Positions 25,231 to 33,493 of a stretch of DNA of 64,000 bases are shown here, piece by piece. Where the stretch lies: assembly GCA_036504075.1 (NCBI GenBank), contig DASXVX010000072.1, positions 69,024 through 133,023 on the forward strand. Direction: 5' to 3'. The notes beneath the pieces were generated by a model. The model was not told the DNA's origin, did not search any database, and worked only from the letters and a program-made list of their open reading frames with translations. How positions within the stretch are numbered: the stretch's first letter is position 1; every line of letters begins with the position of its first letter. Origin of the DNA: DASXVX01 sp036504075 (GTDB taxonomy: Bacteria > Bacillota > Sulfobacillia > Symbiobacteriales > Symbiobacteriaceae). Position numbers and translations under genes: made by a program.

Positions 25231-25572
25231 TTATCGCGGCCTGAAGACTTCCAGGATGCTACCCAGGCGCCACCGCCGGCGCCCGGCCGGGTCCCCGTAC
25301 AGGTGGAAGCAGTTCGGGTGCACATTCACGTACTCCGACGCCGGCGGCAGGAACATGATCACGTCGGCCTCGTCGTCCCAGAAGAGCGCCTTGACGGCCT
25401 TGATCTCTTCCCAGGTCGGGTACCGATCCGGCCGGCTCATGGAGACGTGCAACTCCTGGCCGTCGACGCTGGCGATGATGCGCAGCCCTTTCCACTCGAA
25501 CCGCAGCGCCACGCCGGACGGGAGCAGACTCACTTGCCGGGCCCGTGCCGTCATCGCAATTGCGCTACCCAT
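25231..25572 (-). CDS. DUF7694-like phage protein
   Basis: A 113-residue protein. The block HVSMSRPDRYPTWEEIKAVK followed by LFWDDEADVIMFLPP and YVNVHPNCFHLY closely matches a family of small phage proteins (I recall it as DUF7694) with unknown role. ATG 25572 overlaps the upstream stop in an ATGGGTAG junction. Confidence 0.7.
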   Translation of the reverse strand: MGSAIAMTARARQVSLLPSGVALRFEWKGLRIIASVDGQELHVSMSRPDRYPTWEEIKAVKALFWDDEADVIMFLPPASEYVNVHPNCFHLYGDPAGRRRWRLGSILEVFRPR

Positions 25573-25786
25573 GGAGTGGCACCGCCAGCTCCGCGTCGGC
25601 CGCCGAACAGATCACGTCGCAAACGGCCTGGCGAACCTGGCTTGGGTCCCAACCGACGCTCACCGCGACGCCGTGACCCAGCAGGAACTCCAACTGCTCG
25701 GCTACCGGCCGCTTCTGGAGGTACCCGGCCAGCCGTTCCTCCAGTTCCTTGCGTTCGATCATCGCCTGGATCTGCTGCTGCATCAT
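25565..25786 (-). CDS. small helical protein
   Basis: A 73-residue protein starting at a TGATG junction with the upstream gene. Residues 1-30 are a charged helix, the rest a mixed fold with two Cys residues. No family is recognised. It is one of a tight chain of coupled small early genes. Confidence 0.55.
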   Translation of the reverse strand: MMQQQIQAMIERKELEERLAGYLQKRPVAEQLEFLLGHGVAVSVGWDPSQVRQAVCDVICSAADAELAVPLHG

Positions 25787-26064
25787 CAGTGCTTCACGTC
25801 CTCTTCTGGATTCGGCAGGGGAATGACCACCATGCCAGCTGACCGAGCCCTGGCCAGTATGGCCGCCATCGTCAGACGCTCATCAGCCCACTCGGGCATG
25901 AAGACGCTGGAGGCCACTCCCGGAGCCGCAAACTGAACCAGTACGATCACCGGCAGCCCCAACCTGGAACACGTCTCCACCAGGTGCTGTACCAGCGGCG
26001 CAATCTTCTCGTCATACTCTTTCTCCAGGTCCGGCATCGCCGGCAATTCCACTACATCAGCCAT
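25786..26064 (-). CDS. small acidic early protein
   Basis: A 92-residue acidic protein that overlaps the methyltransferase stop by 8 bases. A Rossmann-like stretch (LGLPVIVLVQFAAPG and SAGMVVIPLPNPEED) is visible, but the function is unknown. Confidence 0.6.
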   Translation of the reverse strand: MADVVELPAMPDLEKEYDEKIAPLVQHLVETCSRLGLPVIVLVQFAAPGVASSVFMPEWADERLTMAAILARARSAGMVVIPLPNPEEDVKH

Positions 26065-26806
26065 GGCTTACAGCTCCCATCTCCGCCAGGGCTCGCCTGG
26101 CCATATCGCAGTATCCAGGGTCTTTGTCGACTCCGATCCACCGGCGGCCGAGCCGCTCGGCCGCCAGGCAGGTCGTGCCGCTCCCCATGAACGGGTCGAG
26201 TACCAGGTCGTTCTTGTACGTGTAGAGCCTAATCAAGCGGCTGGGCAGCTCCATCGGGAATGGCGCCGGGTGGCCCACCTTGGTAGCGTTCGCCGGGAGA
26301 AAGCTCCAGACCGAGCGGGTGTATTCCACGAACTCCTCCGCCGTCAGATCCGACTCCCCCCGGTGCCCCATGGCCCAGTCGCCCTTAGAGAACACCAGGA
26401 TATACTCGTGGACATCCCGCAACGTCGGGTTGCTCGGCAGCCGCCAGGAGCCCCAGGCTGTGCCCAACATCGGCCCCTTCGACCAGATGATTTCCCCCCG
26501 CATGTTGAGCTCCAGCCGCTCCAGCTGAAGGGTGATGTAGGCGTGTAACGGTAGGTAGGGCTTCCGGTCGACGCCGGCCACGTTGACGGCCATCCGCCCG
26601 CCTGGCTTCAGTACCCGGAAGCACTCCTGCCAGACCCCTGCCAGCATGGCCAGGTACTCCTCCAGCGGCATCGAATCGCCGTGCGTGGCGTAGTTGATGC
26701 CGACGTTATAGGGGGGCGACGTTACCACCAGGTCTACTATCCCGTCCGGAATCGGGCTGAGGTCTCGGCTGTCCCGGTTCAGGATGACGTGCTCGATCGT
26801 GGCCAC
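26057..26806 (-). CDS. DNA methyltransferase (N4-cytosine or N6-adenine)
   Basis: A 249-residue methyltransferase of the beta class. Catalytic SPPY is at residues 30-33 (TSPPYNVG) and the cofactor site DPFMGSGTT at about 206, complete and canonical. SPPY more often marks N4-cytosine enzymes. It is unrelated in detail to the enzyme at 979, and again no endonuclease is nearby. Likely roles are protection from host restriction or control of replication and transcription. Confidence 0.88.
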   Translation of the reverse strand: MATIEHVILNRDSRDLSPIPDGIVDLVVTSPPYNVGINYATHGDSMPLEEYLAMLAGVWQECFRVLKPGGRMAVNVAGVDRKPYLPLHAYITLQLERLELNMRGEIIWSKGPMLGTAWGSWRLPSNPTLRDVHEYILVFSKGDWAMGHRGESDLTAEEFVEYTRSVWSFLPANATKVGHPAPFPMELPSRLIRLYTYKNDLVLDPFMGSGTTCLAAERLGRRWIGVDKDPGYCDMARRALAEMGAVSHG

Positions 26807-26842
26807 CTCGTTAGTTGCCTCTCGCTCTCTTACCGCCCTGAG

Positions 26843-28030
26843 TTAGCTGGCGGCCGGCTTTCCGTCCATCCAATTGCGCAGGGCGTCCGGCGCCACCGGC
26901 TTGATCTTCAGGTCCAGATCCTTGCCGATCACCACTTTGGCCCGCTGCTCCACCGCAAACACGATGAACGTCTGGTCGCCCACCGTCATCTGCCGGAAGC
27001 GTTCCAGGTCTGTAGGCGCCAACTTGATGTCGATGTCGCCCGCCTGCATCCGCAGACTGATGGGATTCTCTTGAGGGCCACCGAAGAGCGAATCAAAGAC
27101 CGGCTTGTAGCCAAGGTCGCCGAAGGCAGACTCCCAGCTAGCCTTAAAGCCGAGCCGGTCGATGCCGTGTCCGACTGCCTTCTCCAAGCTATCGGCCACT
27201 TTGTTCACTTCGAGGCCGGTGGCGGTCTCGTTTTCATAGAGGAATTCGCCCATTTTCCGGAACAGGTCGTGCGGCACTTCGCCGCCGGCGTTCTCCGCCG
27301 CAATCATGCGGACCAGCGCCTGCCCTTCTCGGCGGGGGCTCAGCTTCAGCCCCGCCTCCAGCGCCTTGAACCAGGCGGCGCCGCTGGTAGCGTAGATCAT
27401 GAGGTCTGCCGACTCCCGGCCGTCATCGTCCAGGCAGGGGAAGAAGACGGCCCGGCTGACGCTGGCCCTCTTGATCACGTTGCTCAGTGCGTGAGTTATG
27501 AACTTACCAGTGTCCTCGTCGAAGAGGGCGTCTTCGCGGTCTTCCAGGTCGCAGAGGGTGGTAAAGACAAACTGCACCGGCCGGGCCCCGAGACTCGGGA
27601 CCATCTGGAACCGGAGCACGGCCACCAGGTGGTTCGTAATTGCTCCAGCCGCCATGACCTTGTAGCTGAACGCGTTGCCCAGCTCGATCAACTCGTCCGG
27701 GTTGAACGCCGGCAGATCCCGGATAGACTCCATGATCTCGACGGCTGGGCGGTTCTTCATCCGGTCGAACTCCGGCGAGGCCACTTTGGCGACGGAGAGG
27801 ACTTCACCGGTATAAAAGGCCGGGAAGTTCACTTCCCCGAGGCCGCCGCCGATCGCCTGGTACAGATGCCGCTCCAAAACCGACCGTATCGAAGGTTCCA
27901 ATTGATCCCACTGCATGACCTCCGCACGGGTTAGCACCTTACGGTCGTCGTTCCGGGTGATGTGGCCCAAATACACCTCGCTGATGACAAGCGTGCCTTC
28001 CTGAGCAGCTTGCAGTAGCTTTTGAAGCAT
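26843..28030 (-). CDS. large early protein, possibly nucleoid-associated
   Basis: A 395-residue acidic soluble protein with no catalytic motif I can see. The central part (FTTLCDLEDREDALFDEDTG) and overall length loosely recall the 37-kDa nucleoid-associated protein family (NdpA/YejK), but this is a weak impression. The C-terminal 70 residues form a separate beta-rich domain (IDIKLAPTDLERFRQMTV). The gene is preceded by a 16-base gap and followed by the methyltransferase. Confidence 0.6.
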   Translation of the reverse strand: MLQKLLQAAQEGTLVISEVYLGHITRNDDRKVLTRAEVMQWDQLEPSIRSVLERHLYQAIGGGLGEVNFPAFYTGEVLSVAKVASPEFDRMKNRPAVEIMESIRDLPAFNPDELIELGNAFSYKVMAAGAITNHLVAVLRFQMVPSLGARPVQFVFTTLCDLEDREDALFDEDTGKFITHALSNVIKRASVSRAVFFPCLDDDGRESADLMIYATSGAAWFKALEAGLKLSPRREGQALVRMIAAENAGGEVPHDLFRKMGEFLYENETATGLEVNKVADSLEKAVGHGIDRLGFKASWESAFGDLGYKPVFDSLFGGPQENPISLRMQAGDIDIKLAPTDLERFRQMTVGDQTFIVFAVEQRAKVVIGKDLDLKIKPVAPDALRNWMDGKPAAS

Positions 28031-28046
28031 GAGCTTCCGCCCCTCT

Positions 28047-28436
28047 CTAGCCTTGTGTTGGGTTCGAGCCTGCCGCCTCCAGTCGCTCGGACGCCGGCGT
28101 GTCCCAGACGATGACGCCGTTCTCCTCCCGGAGCGCCGGGCACCGTGCCCTGATCCACGCTCCCCAGCGCTTCCCGTCCTCCCGCAAACGCTCGATCATC
28201 CATGTGAACTCACCCGGGTCGACAGGCATCTTGCGCAGGCTGAGGTGATCGGCCTCGCAGGTGTAGTCGCACTCTTGAAGGCCTGCCTCGACGGCTTCCT
28301 TGCAGTATTGGCAGGCGACGTAGCGCTTCTCCTCGTCATTCACCAGCACGATCACCGTCCAGGCCGCCGGGAAATAGCCGCAGTACCGGCACACGGGATA
28401 GTGGTTCAGGATCTCAAACGACGTGACGCTCATCAT
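28047..28436 (-). CDS. zinc-finger-like early protein
   Basis: A 129-residue protein with four spaced Cys pairs: CRYCGY near residue 16, CQYCKE near 42 and further Cys residues in CDYTCEADH. This looks like one or two small zinc ribbons in the N-terminal half, followed by a helical C-terminus. It may bind nucleic acid. No family name can be given. Confidence 0.65.
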   Translation of the reverse strand: MMSVTSFEILNHYPVCRYCGYFPAAWTVIVLVNDEEKRYVACQYCKEAVEAGLQECDYTCEADHLSLRKMPVDPGEFTWMIERLREDGKRWGAWIRARCPALREENGVIVWDTPASERLEAAGSNPTQG

Positions 28437-28452
28437 GCTTTCCCCCTTTTGC

Positions 28453-28899
28453 CTAATGCGCAGCCAATACTCTGGCCGCCGGCGGCACGCCCGGGAGTTT
28501 GGCCAGACCGAAAGCCAACGCCAGCCACTGCTCTGGCGGCAGGCCTTGCGCGGCGTACCAGGTCTTCAGCCAATCCTGCAGGTACCGGCGGTGCTCCTGA
28601 CCTATCCGGCCGCCCCGGTGAAGTGCCGCCTCATGGGGACCGCACAAGCCGCACCGATTAACCGGATCATGCACCCCGCCGTCAGCCTTCGGAATGGCGT
28701 GCGGGTAGCTCACGATCGGTTCACGGCAATCCGGCATGTAGCACCGGCCGCCCGTTCGGCTGCTCACGGCGGCCGCTACCCGGCCACGGCCGATTAGCTC
28801 CTTCAAATTCTTGGCCTGGCTTCGCTCCATGGCGGCCGTCTCGTTCCGGTGAAGGTAGCCCTCCGCCCGCTTCCGATTCAGCCGTCCGTGGCTGCCCAT
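28453..28899 (-). CDS. HNH endonuclease-like protein
   Basis: A 148-residue protein with the pattern of an HNH nuclease: GRCYMPDCREPIVSYPHAIP, then GGVHDPVNRCGLCGPHEAALH. The His of the first strand, Asn in PVNR and the last His fit the beta-beta-alpha metal fold, with CxxxC and CxxC pairs as a structural zinc site. ATG 28899 follows GGAGGCGATCGGT. HNH proteins in phage early regions act in DNA processing or as homing nucleases. Confidence 0.7.
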   Translation of the reverse strand: MGSHGRLNRKRAEGYLHRNETAAMERSQAKNLKELIGRGRVAAAVSSRTGGRCYMPDCREPIVSYPHAIPKADGGVHDPVNRCGLCGPHEAALHRGGRIGQEHRRYLQDWLKTWYAAQGLPPEQWLALAFGLAKLPGVPPAARVLAAH

Positions 28900-29002
28900 A
28901 CCGATCGCCTCCGTTCCCTAAAGGGCCGCCCCCGCACTCCGTGCACAACCCCGCTGCCCGCCAGGCCGCCCGCTTCGCTGCCATGAGCGCTGCTTTGGAC
29001 AT
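28721..29002 (-). CDS. possible short Cys-containing protein overlapping the HNH gene
   Basis: This frame opens MSKAALMAAKRAAWRAAGLC and CTECGGGPL, which resembles the start of small phage zinc-finger proteins, but then runs 179 bases into the HNH gene with a low-complexity sequence. It may be a short gene with a lost stop, or part of an HNH gene split by a frameshift. Confidence 0.3.
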   Translation of the reverse strand: MSKAALMAAKRAAWRAAGLCTECGGGPLGNGGDRYGQPRTAESEAGGGLPSPERDGRHGAKPGQEFEGANRPWPGSGRREQPNGRPVLHAGLP

Positions 29003-29014
29003 CCGGGTCACCCC

Positions 29015-32000
29015 CTACCACTCCGGCAGCGCCGGCAGTTCGTTGACAAGCTCCTCCAGCTGGGGCACCAGCTCCTGGCGGATCATGGCGGTACCGCCCC
29101 CGGTGATCACGATGTGCCGGCCGCCGTCCTGGATGACCATCTGGCTCTCGATCGTCTTTTGACCCCCAGAACTGGCCTTCCAAAGCTCGACCCGGAAGTA
29201 GACCGGGTTCCCGGAGTAAACGGCCGCCACTTCGCCACCGCCGTAGTCGTGGCCAAATCGGATGGTCAGGTCCGATCCTTTGACTTCGATGGCCTTTTGA
29301 CCGGGCCGCCCCGACACCTCTTTGTGGGCGTAGGGCGGCGTGTACGGCACCTGGGGCTCACCTGTCCGCATCCAAATCCGCTGTTCAGGGATTGTGACCT
29401 TCATGATCCCGAAACTCGCCGGCAGGGAGTTGGCCCCGATGTCCTGCCGCAGGTCCCAGTGCCGCAGCACCCGCTCCAGGGGCAAGTAGCACTCCCGCCC
29501 GAAAAGCATCGTGCCTTCACCAGCTTTGAACTCCCAGTGCTTCCGCCCGATCTCCGCCAGGGTCTTGGCCCGCTCGGCATGGAGGTCGACCTTTGGCTCC
29601 GGCTTCTGCGGAGCGGCTGCCGGCGGCGCCGTAGACGGTTCGGGCTCAGGTGTGGACGGCGGAGGGGTTTTCGTAGACGGCGGCGCCTTCGCCGGACCTG
29701 CCGCGCGCGCGGCACCCTCTTGTTCGAGCACTCGGTCTATCACAGCCGGCGCTTGCCGGATGCTGGGCTTTTGGTCCACCAGCGTCTGCGCAACCTTTGC
29801 TTTGACCGGCTCCGGAGCGTCCTTCGTCTGCCCGAGAAAGGCCCGGGCCGCCTGGACTCCCAGATCGCCGATAGCCACCTGGTGCTGCAGGTTAGCCGGC
29901 AGTTCGAGCAGCTGCAGATACTCGTTTACGTGGCTGCGGGACATCCCCACCGCATCGGCAACGTCGCCCTGCGAAGTGAGGACCTGTAGCATGCGCTTGT
30001 AGGCTCTGGCTTCGTCGATGGGGCTAAGGTCCTCACGCTGCAGGTTCTCGGCCGCCATCGCAGCCAGGGCTTGCGCTTCATCGGCGCTGATGACCCGGCA
30101 CGGGACATCGACCAGGCCGGCCATCTTGGCAGCCCGCAGGCGTCGCTCGCCAGCTACCAGCGTGTACTGGCCATTCTGCTCCGTGACCAGCAGCGGCTCC
30201 AGCACGTCTTTGGCCGCCCGGATCGACGCCGCTAGCCCTTCGAGCTTGACCTGGTCGAACGTCGTGCGTTGGTTGCCACCGGGGAAGTGCCCCAGGGAAC
30301 CCAGCGGCAGCCGCAAGAGGGGCTCCGTGGCCAGCCGCTGCACCTGCGCAGGCGTCTCGGCCGGTGGCGAATTCTGCCCGGGTTGCATCAGACTGGCCAA
30401 CTCCTGCTTGATCTCCTCGAGACGCCGCTGCCGTTCTTGGAGCTCCCACTCGGGCAGCTTCTGCCCAAGGAAGTTGCGGCCATCCTTGAGGACGCCCTCC
30501 AGCACCAGCTTCTCGTCGAGAAGGCGTTTCATCGTCACGGCCGGGTCCTCTCCCCCCGGGTCCACCGCAGGGGGCGCCCGGTTCTCCGCCTGCTGCAGGG
30601 CCTGTCCCACCCGGCGCTCCTGCCGGGCGGACTCGACCGCCTCGGCCGGCGCCGCCTTCGCCGGCTCTGCCCCGGCTGTCTGCCCGACCGTCTCGCTTAC
30701 CAACTGGGGATTAATCACCTGGTGGTACACCTTGCGTTTCACAGGTTCAGCCGGCAAAACGAACGTCGCGTTGCGACAGTTGTCACATCTGCGGGCGGCG
30801 TGTCCATCCGGAAGAGGCTTGGCGCCTTCAACCGGCCAGAGTGCGTGGTGCAGCCGGCCACATGCGGCACATGCCACCACTTCCGGCTGACTGGTCTGGG
30901 CTCCGTCCGCTACCTCGGCGCCTGCTGTTGCCTCTGCTTCCGCTTCGGCATGGGCCAGGTCGACCAGCGACACCTCACTGTCAACCTGGGCACCGGCATG
31001 TTTGGCCTTCCACCGGTTGACTACCGCCCACACCTCCGTCATGACTTCCGGCCCCTTGGGGACCACAGCGGAGTCCTCCGGCCCGTAACGGCTCAAGAGA
31101 CTCTTGAACTCCTCGCCCGAAAGCCACAGGCTGACCATGATTGACCCGGTTGGCATGGTCCGAATGCAGATCAGTGGCGGAACGACTGGCGCGTCGTCTG
31201 CCGGAGACTCCGGTGCGGCTGCCTGGCCCGCTGGCTGGCGGAGATGCTCCAGAATGGCGGTTCCTACCCGATGGGCGAGAGTCGACTCGGGCTCCACATC
31301 GATGTTCCCGAGCACCCGCTGATTGTGCAGCAGCTGGACGTGATCCGCCGGGACACCGGGCAGTTGCTGGGCGTTAAGCTCCCACCCTGCCCCCTTGATG
31401 CCTTTAAGCACGGCCGCCGCCCGCTCGTTCCCGGTGGTCACCAGGTAGAACGTAATCTCGGCCGGCGAATGCTCGATTGACTCGTTGGTCTCGCAGCACG
31501 CCGATTCGTAAGCCAGATGATCACGTCGAATCAGTTGGAGCATCTCCCACCGCGCATCATGCCTGCTCAAATCGATCGATCCCAGGGTCTTGCCGTCCGG
31601 GTTGATGATTCTTGCCCTGGTTTGGCCGATTTTGCCATCCTCGTCGACCTCCGCCTGCAATTCCCAGCCATCCTCCCGGTCCGGATACTGGTTGCAGGCG
31701 TCCACAGTCCCGCTGTTGCCGGTCAGAAGGTGATAGGTCCGCATGTTGTTGCACCTCCGTTCAATGAGCAGTTGAGTGGGGCTCCAGCCCCGCAAGTTGC
31801 CACCAGGTCGATGCACGACAATCGGGCCATTCGGCTTGGTCCAGTCAACGGCCTCGACCACCCCCGACCAGCCGGCGCCCCGATGACGGACGGTAAGGCC
31901 GGGGCCCCATTCCTCAGGGAACGGCTGATCGTCCGGTACGCCCACCAGCAGTTTCGGGGGCACGGCCTGTTCCGCAGTAATGGTGGCGGGAGCCCCGGGT

Positions 32001-32488
32001 ATCCCCGGGAGGTGCCAGCAAATCCGATCGACCCGCACATACTGCCTTGTGCGACCTGTCGGCCACCAGTCGTCGGTGCCGGGCCGTAGTACGAGACTCT
32101 CGGCCGTGGTCTCACCGACCTGCCAGCGGGTCCACTCCCGAGGCATGATCCCTCCGAACCGGTCAACTCTCGTCAGGCCCGGGAGCGCCTTAGCGCTGGA
32201 TTGAGCGAACCCGGCCGCCGGCATCACCCGTCGCATGTTGGGCCTCCCTTCGGTCGGGCACCTGTCGTTCAGGTAGTTGATCACGTCCTGTACCGTCCGC
32301 CACCCCTCAAGGTCCTCGTCGAACATGCTGACGTCCAGCTCCGCCTGAAGACCCAGAAGCAATTCGACCAACTGCGGGCTGTCCAGCCCCATGGTGTCGA
32401 GCCGGGACTCCGGCGTGATTTGGGTGACGTCAATCTCCGGCCACTCGTCCTCGATTAGCTGCCGGATACACCCAAGCACGTCCGCCAT
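29015..32488 (-). CDS. giant acyl-carrier-protein / ParB fusion protein
   Basis: A 1157-residue protein. Residues 1-80 match an acyl carrier protein: ITPESRLDTMGLDSPQLVEL with the likely phosphopantetheine Ser37 in the DS motif, and TVQDVINYLNDR in the last helix. After two uncharacterised segments (85-248 and 249-about 450) a CxxC zinc ribbon lies near residue 560. A ParB/Srx-type domain follows at about 720-830 (VAGERRLRAAKMAGL, AENLQREDLSPIDEARAY), then an HTH (VADAVGMSRSHVNEYLQLL), a Pro-rich linker and a unique C-terminal domain. ParB binds DNA sites and CTP to segregate or silence DNA. In-frame ATGs with strong ribosome binding sites occur at 32236 and 31744, so shorter products are likely. 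Confidence 0.8.
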   Translation of the reverse strand: MADVLGCIRQLIEDEWPEIDVTQITPESRLDTMGLDSPQLVELLLGLQAELDVSMFDEDLEGWRTVQDVINYLNDRCPTEGRPNMRRVMPAAGFAQSSAKALPGLTRVDRFGGIMPREWTRWQVGETTAESLVLRPGTDDWWPTGRTRQYVRVDRICWHLPGIPGAPATITAEQAVPPKLLVGVPDDQPFPEEWGPGLTVRHRGAGWSGVVEAVDWTKPNGPIVVHRPGGNLRGWSPTQLLIERRCNNMRTYHLLTGNSGTVDACNQYPDREDGWELQAEVDEDGKIGQTRARIINPDGKTLGSIDLSRHDARWEMLQLIRRDHLAYESACCETNESIEHSPAEITFYLVTTGNERAAAVLKGIKGAGWELNAQQLPGVPADHVQLLHNQRVLGNIDVEPESTLAHRVGTAILEHLRQPAGQAAAPESPADDAPVVPPLICIRTMPTGSIMVSLWLSGEEFKSLLSRYGPEDSAVVPKGPEVMTEVWAVVNRWKAKHAGAQVDSEVSLVDLAHAEAEAEATAGAEVADGAQTSQPEVVACAACGRLHHALWPVEGAKPLPDGHAARRCDNCRNATFVLPAEPVKRKVYHQVINPQLVSETVGQTAGAEPAKAAPAEAVESARQERRVGQALQQAENRAPPAVDPGGEDPAVTMKRLLDEKLVLEGVLKDGRNFLGQKLPEWELQERQRRLEEIKQELASLMQPGQNSPPAETPAQVQRLATEPLLRLPLGSLGHFPGGNQRTTFDQVKLEGLAASIRAAKDVLEPLLVTEQNGQYTLVAGERRLRAAKMAGLVDVPCRVISADEAQALAAMAAENLQREDLSPIDEARAYKRMLQVLTSQGDVADAVGMSRSHVNEYLQLLELPANLQHQVAIGDLGVQAARAFLGQTKDAPEPVKAKVAQTLVDQKPSIRQAPAVIDRVLEQEGAARAAGPAKAPPSTKTPPPSTPEPEPSTAPPAAAPQKPEPKVDLHAERAKTLAEIGRKHWEFKAGEGTMLFGRECYLPLERVLRHWDLRQDIGANSLPASFGIMKVTIPEQRIWMRTGEPQVPYTPPYAHKEVSGRPGQKAIEVKGSDLTIRFGHDYGGGEVAAVYSGNPVYFRVELWKASSGGQKTIESQMVIQDGGRHIVITGGGTAMIRQELVPQLEELVNELPALPEW
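29699..29714. repeat. GC palindrome, copy 2
   Basis: TGCCGCGCGCGCGGCA is a perfect 16-bp palindrome inside the ParB-fusion gene. Its 14-bp core is identical at 20675 and 43935. Confidence 0.6.
31744..31759 (-). promoter_or_regulatory. internal ribosome binding site and ATG in the ACP-ParB gene
   Basis: CGGAGGTG (plus 31752-31759) lies 7 bases before an in-frame ATG (31744), codon 249 of the fusion gene. The spacing and strength equal those of true starts nearby. Confidence 0.6.
32234..32250 (-). promoter_or_regulatory. internal ribosome binding site and ATG after the ACP domain
   Basis: GGGAGG (plus 32243-32248) lies 6 bases before an in-frame ATG (32236), codon 85, exactly where the ACP domain ends. 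The two parts may once have been separate genes. Confidence 0.6.
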
Positions 32489-32511
32489 CAGGCGGCGCCC
32501 CGGTAGGCACA

Positions 32512-32556
32512 ACTCAGGCCGCTACCTGCCATGAGTTACCCCCCCCGGAAGTTTTT
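32512..32556. repeat. 45-bp repeat with poly-C tract, copy 1
   Basis: Direct repeat of 32974-33019, with two substitutions and 8 instead of 9 consecutive C. It covers the last codons of the 121-residue gene; on the minus strand the 8 G are read as Gly codons and translation continues for seven more codons. Confidence 0.75.
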
Positions 32557-32879
32557 GGAATTCCGTCGGTGGGTGTAGCAAGGACGGGGCGAGCCGGGAC
32601 GTTTTTCCCGCCGGCAATCTCCAGTTGCCGGCGAGCAGCCGCAGCTTCCGGCGTGTCAGGCACCTGGCCAGAGAACGACGCCGGTACCGTCAGACCCCGG
32701 AGCTGCAGTTCCTCCGCCACAAGGCGCTCATAGTACCGTACCGTGCCCTCATAGATGGACTCCGGCTGATCTTCCGGCTGTCCGTTTTTCATGCGCAAAG
32801 CAACTGCCACCTTCAGGTGCCCACGGGCAGCCTCCAGCTTGTCCGCGTTGGGCATGCGATCAAAAAAAGACTTTGTCAT
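32514..32879 (-). CDS. small protein ending in the poly-G repeat
   Basis: A 121-residue helical protein with ATG behind GGAGGGGCTAGC. No family is known. Its last 12 residues (TSGGGNSWQVAA) are encoded by the repeat shared with the 88-residue gene at 32998. With 8 G the frame ends at TGA after QVAA. Confidence 0.6.
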   Translation of the reverse strand: MTKSFFDRMPNADKLEAARGHLKVAVALRMKNGQPEDQPESIYEGTVRYYERLVAEELQLRGLTVPASFSGQVPDTPEAAAARRQLEIAGGKNVPARPVLATPTDGIPKTSGGGNSWQVAA

Positions 32880-32973
32880 GCTAGCCCCTCCAGCCGTAGG
32901 CCTGAATTAGCCCCGACGTCAGCCGGTGCTGATGCTCGATCGCCTGGTCCAGGGCGGCGCCTCGGTTGGCGTG

Positions 32974-33019
32974 ACTCAGGCCGCTACTTGCCACGAGTTA
33001 CCCCCCCCCGGAAGTTTTT
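32974..33019. repeat. 46-bp repeat with poly-C tract, copy 2
   Basis: Second copy of the repeat at 32512, with 9 consecutive C. On the minus strand the ninth G brings a TAA into frame at once, so the gene ends at TSGGG. A one-base slip would restore the NSWQVAA ending. Confidence 0.75.
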
Positions 33020-33264
33020 ACCTTTTCCGATGCGTCCACGGCGTTGTTGACGTGAAATGCCGCAAACTCCTGAGCTTTGTCGACGGAAACGGCAACGCCG
33101 CTCAAGTGCTGCCGGACCGTCCCAATCTTGTCCCGCACCGACACCTCAGCGTGCCAGGCCCAGCCGCCAATCGCCGGATACACTGTGGCGCTGTGCAGCG
33201 GAGGGGCACACGCCGCCTCCCAGACATCCGTAAACCTCTGGCGCCAATGCAGAGTTATGGCCAT
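32998..33264 (-). CDS. small protein ending at the poly-G tract
   Basis: An 88-residue protein (MAITLHWRQRFTDVWEAACA), probably globular, not recognised. It ends KTSGGG at a run of nine G followed by TAA. Slippage on this run would extend it by seven residues identical to the end of the 121-residue protein. Confidence 0.6.
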   Translation of the reverse strand: MAITLHWRQRFTDVWEAACAPPLHSATVYPAIGGWAWHAEVSVRDKIGTVRQHLSGVAVSVDKAQEFAAFHVNNAVDASEKVKTSGGG

Positions 33265-33265
33265 G

Positions 33266-33493
33266 CTACCCTCCGAAGCCGCAGGCCTGCAGCAGCGCGT
33301 CGCTCTGCACCGAAACCCGCACGGCCCAGCGCCACATGATCACGGTGAGGATGACCAAGACGACGAGCAGGATCATCTCGGTATTCTCGATGGCCCAGAA
33401 CAGCAAGCGTTCAAGCCAGATCCGCACGGACGCTCGTCCACGTGCGGCCTGTACGGGTGTAGATGACGCCAACAGACGGGTGAGGTTGTTCAC
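33266..33493 (-). CDS. small single-pass membrane protein
   Basis: A 75-residue protein starting with GTG at a GTGA overlap with the upstream gene. A membrane helix spans about residues 33-56 (IENTEMILLVVLVILTVIMW). It could be a holin-like or lysis-control protein but nothing proves it. Confidence 0.6.
   Translation of the reverse strand: MNNLTRLLASSTPVQAARGRASVRIWLERLLFWAIENTEMILLVVLVILTVIMWRWAVRVSVQSDALLQACGFGG

Noticed and set aside
26681..27934. 417-codon open frame on the plus strand
   Set aside because: Antisense shadow of the methyltransferase and the 395-residue gene; composition is typical of a complement frame.
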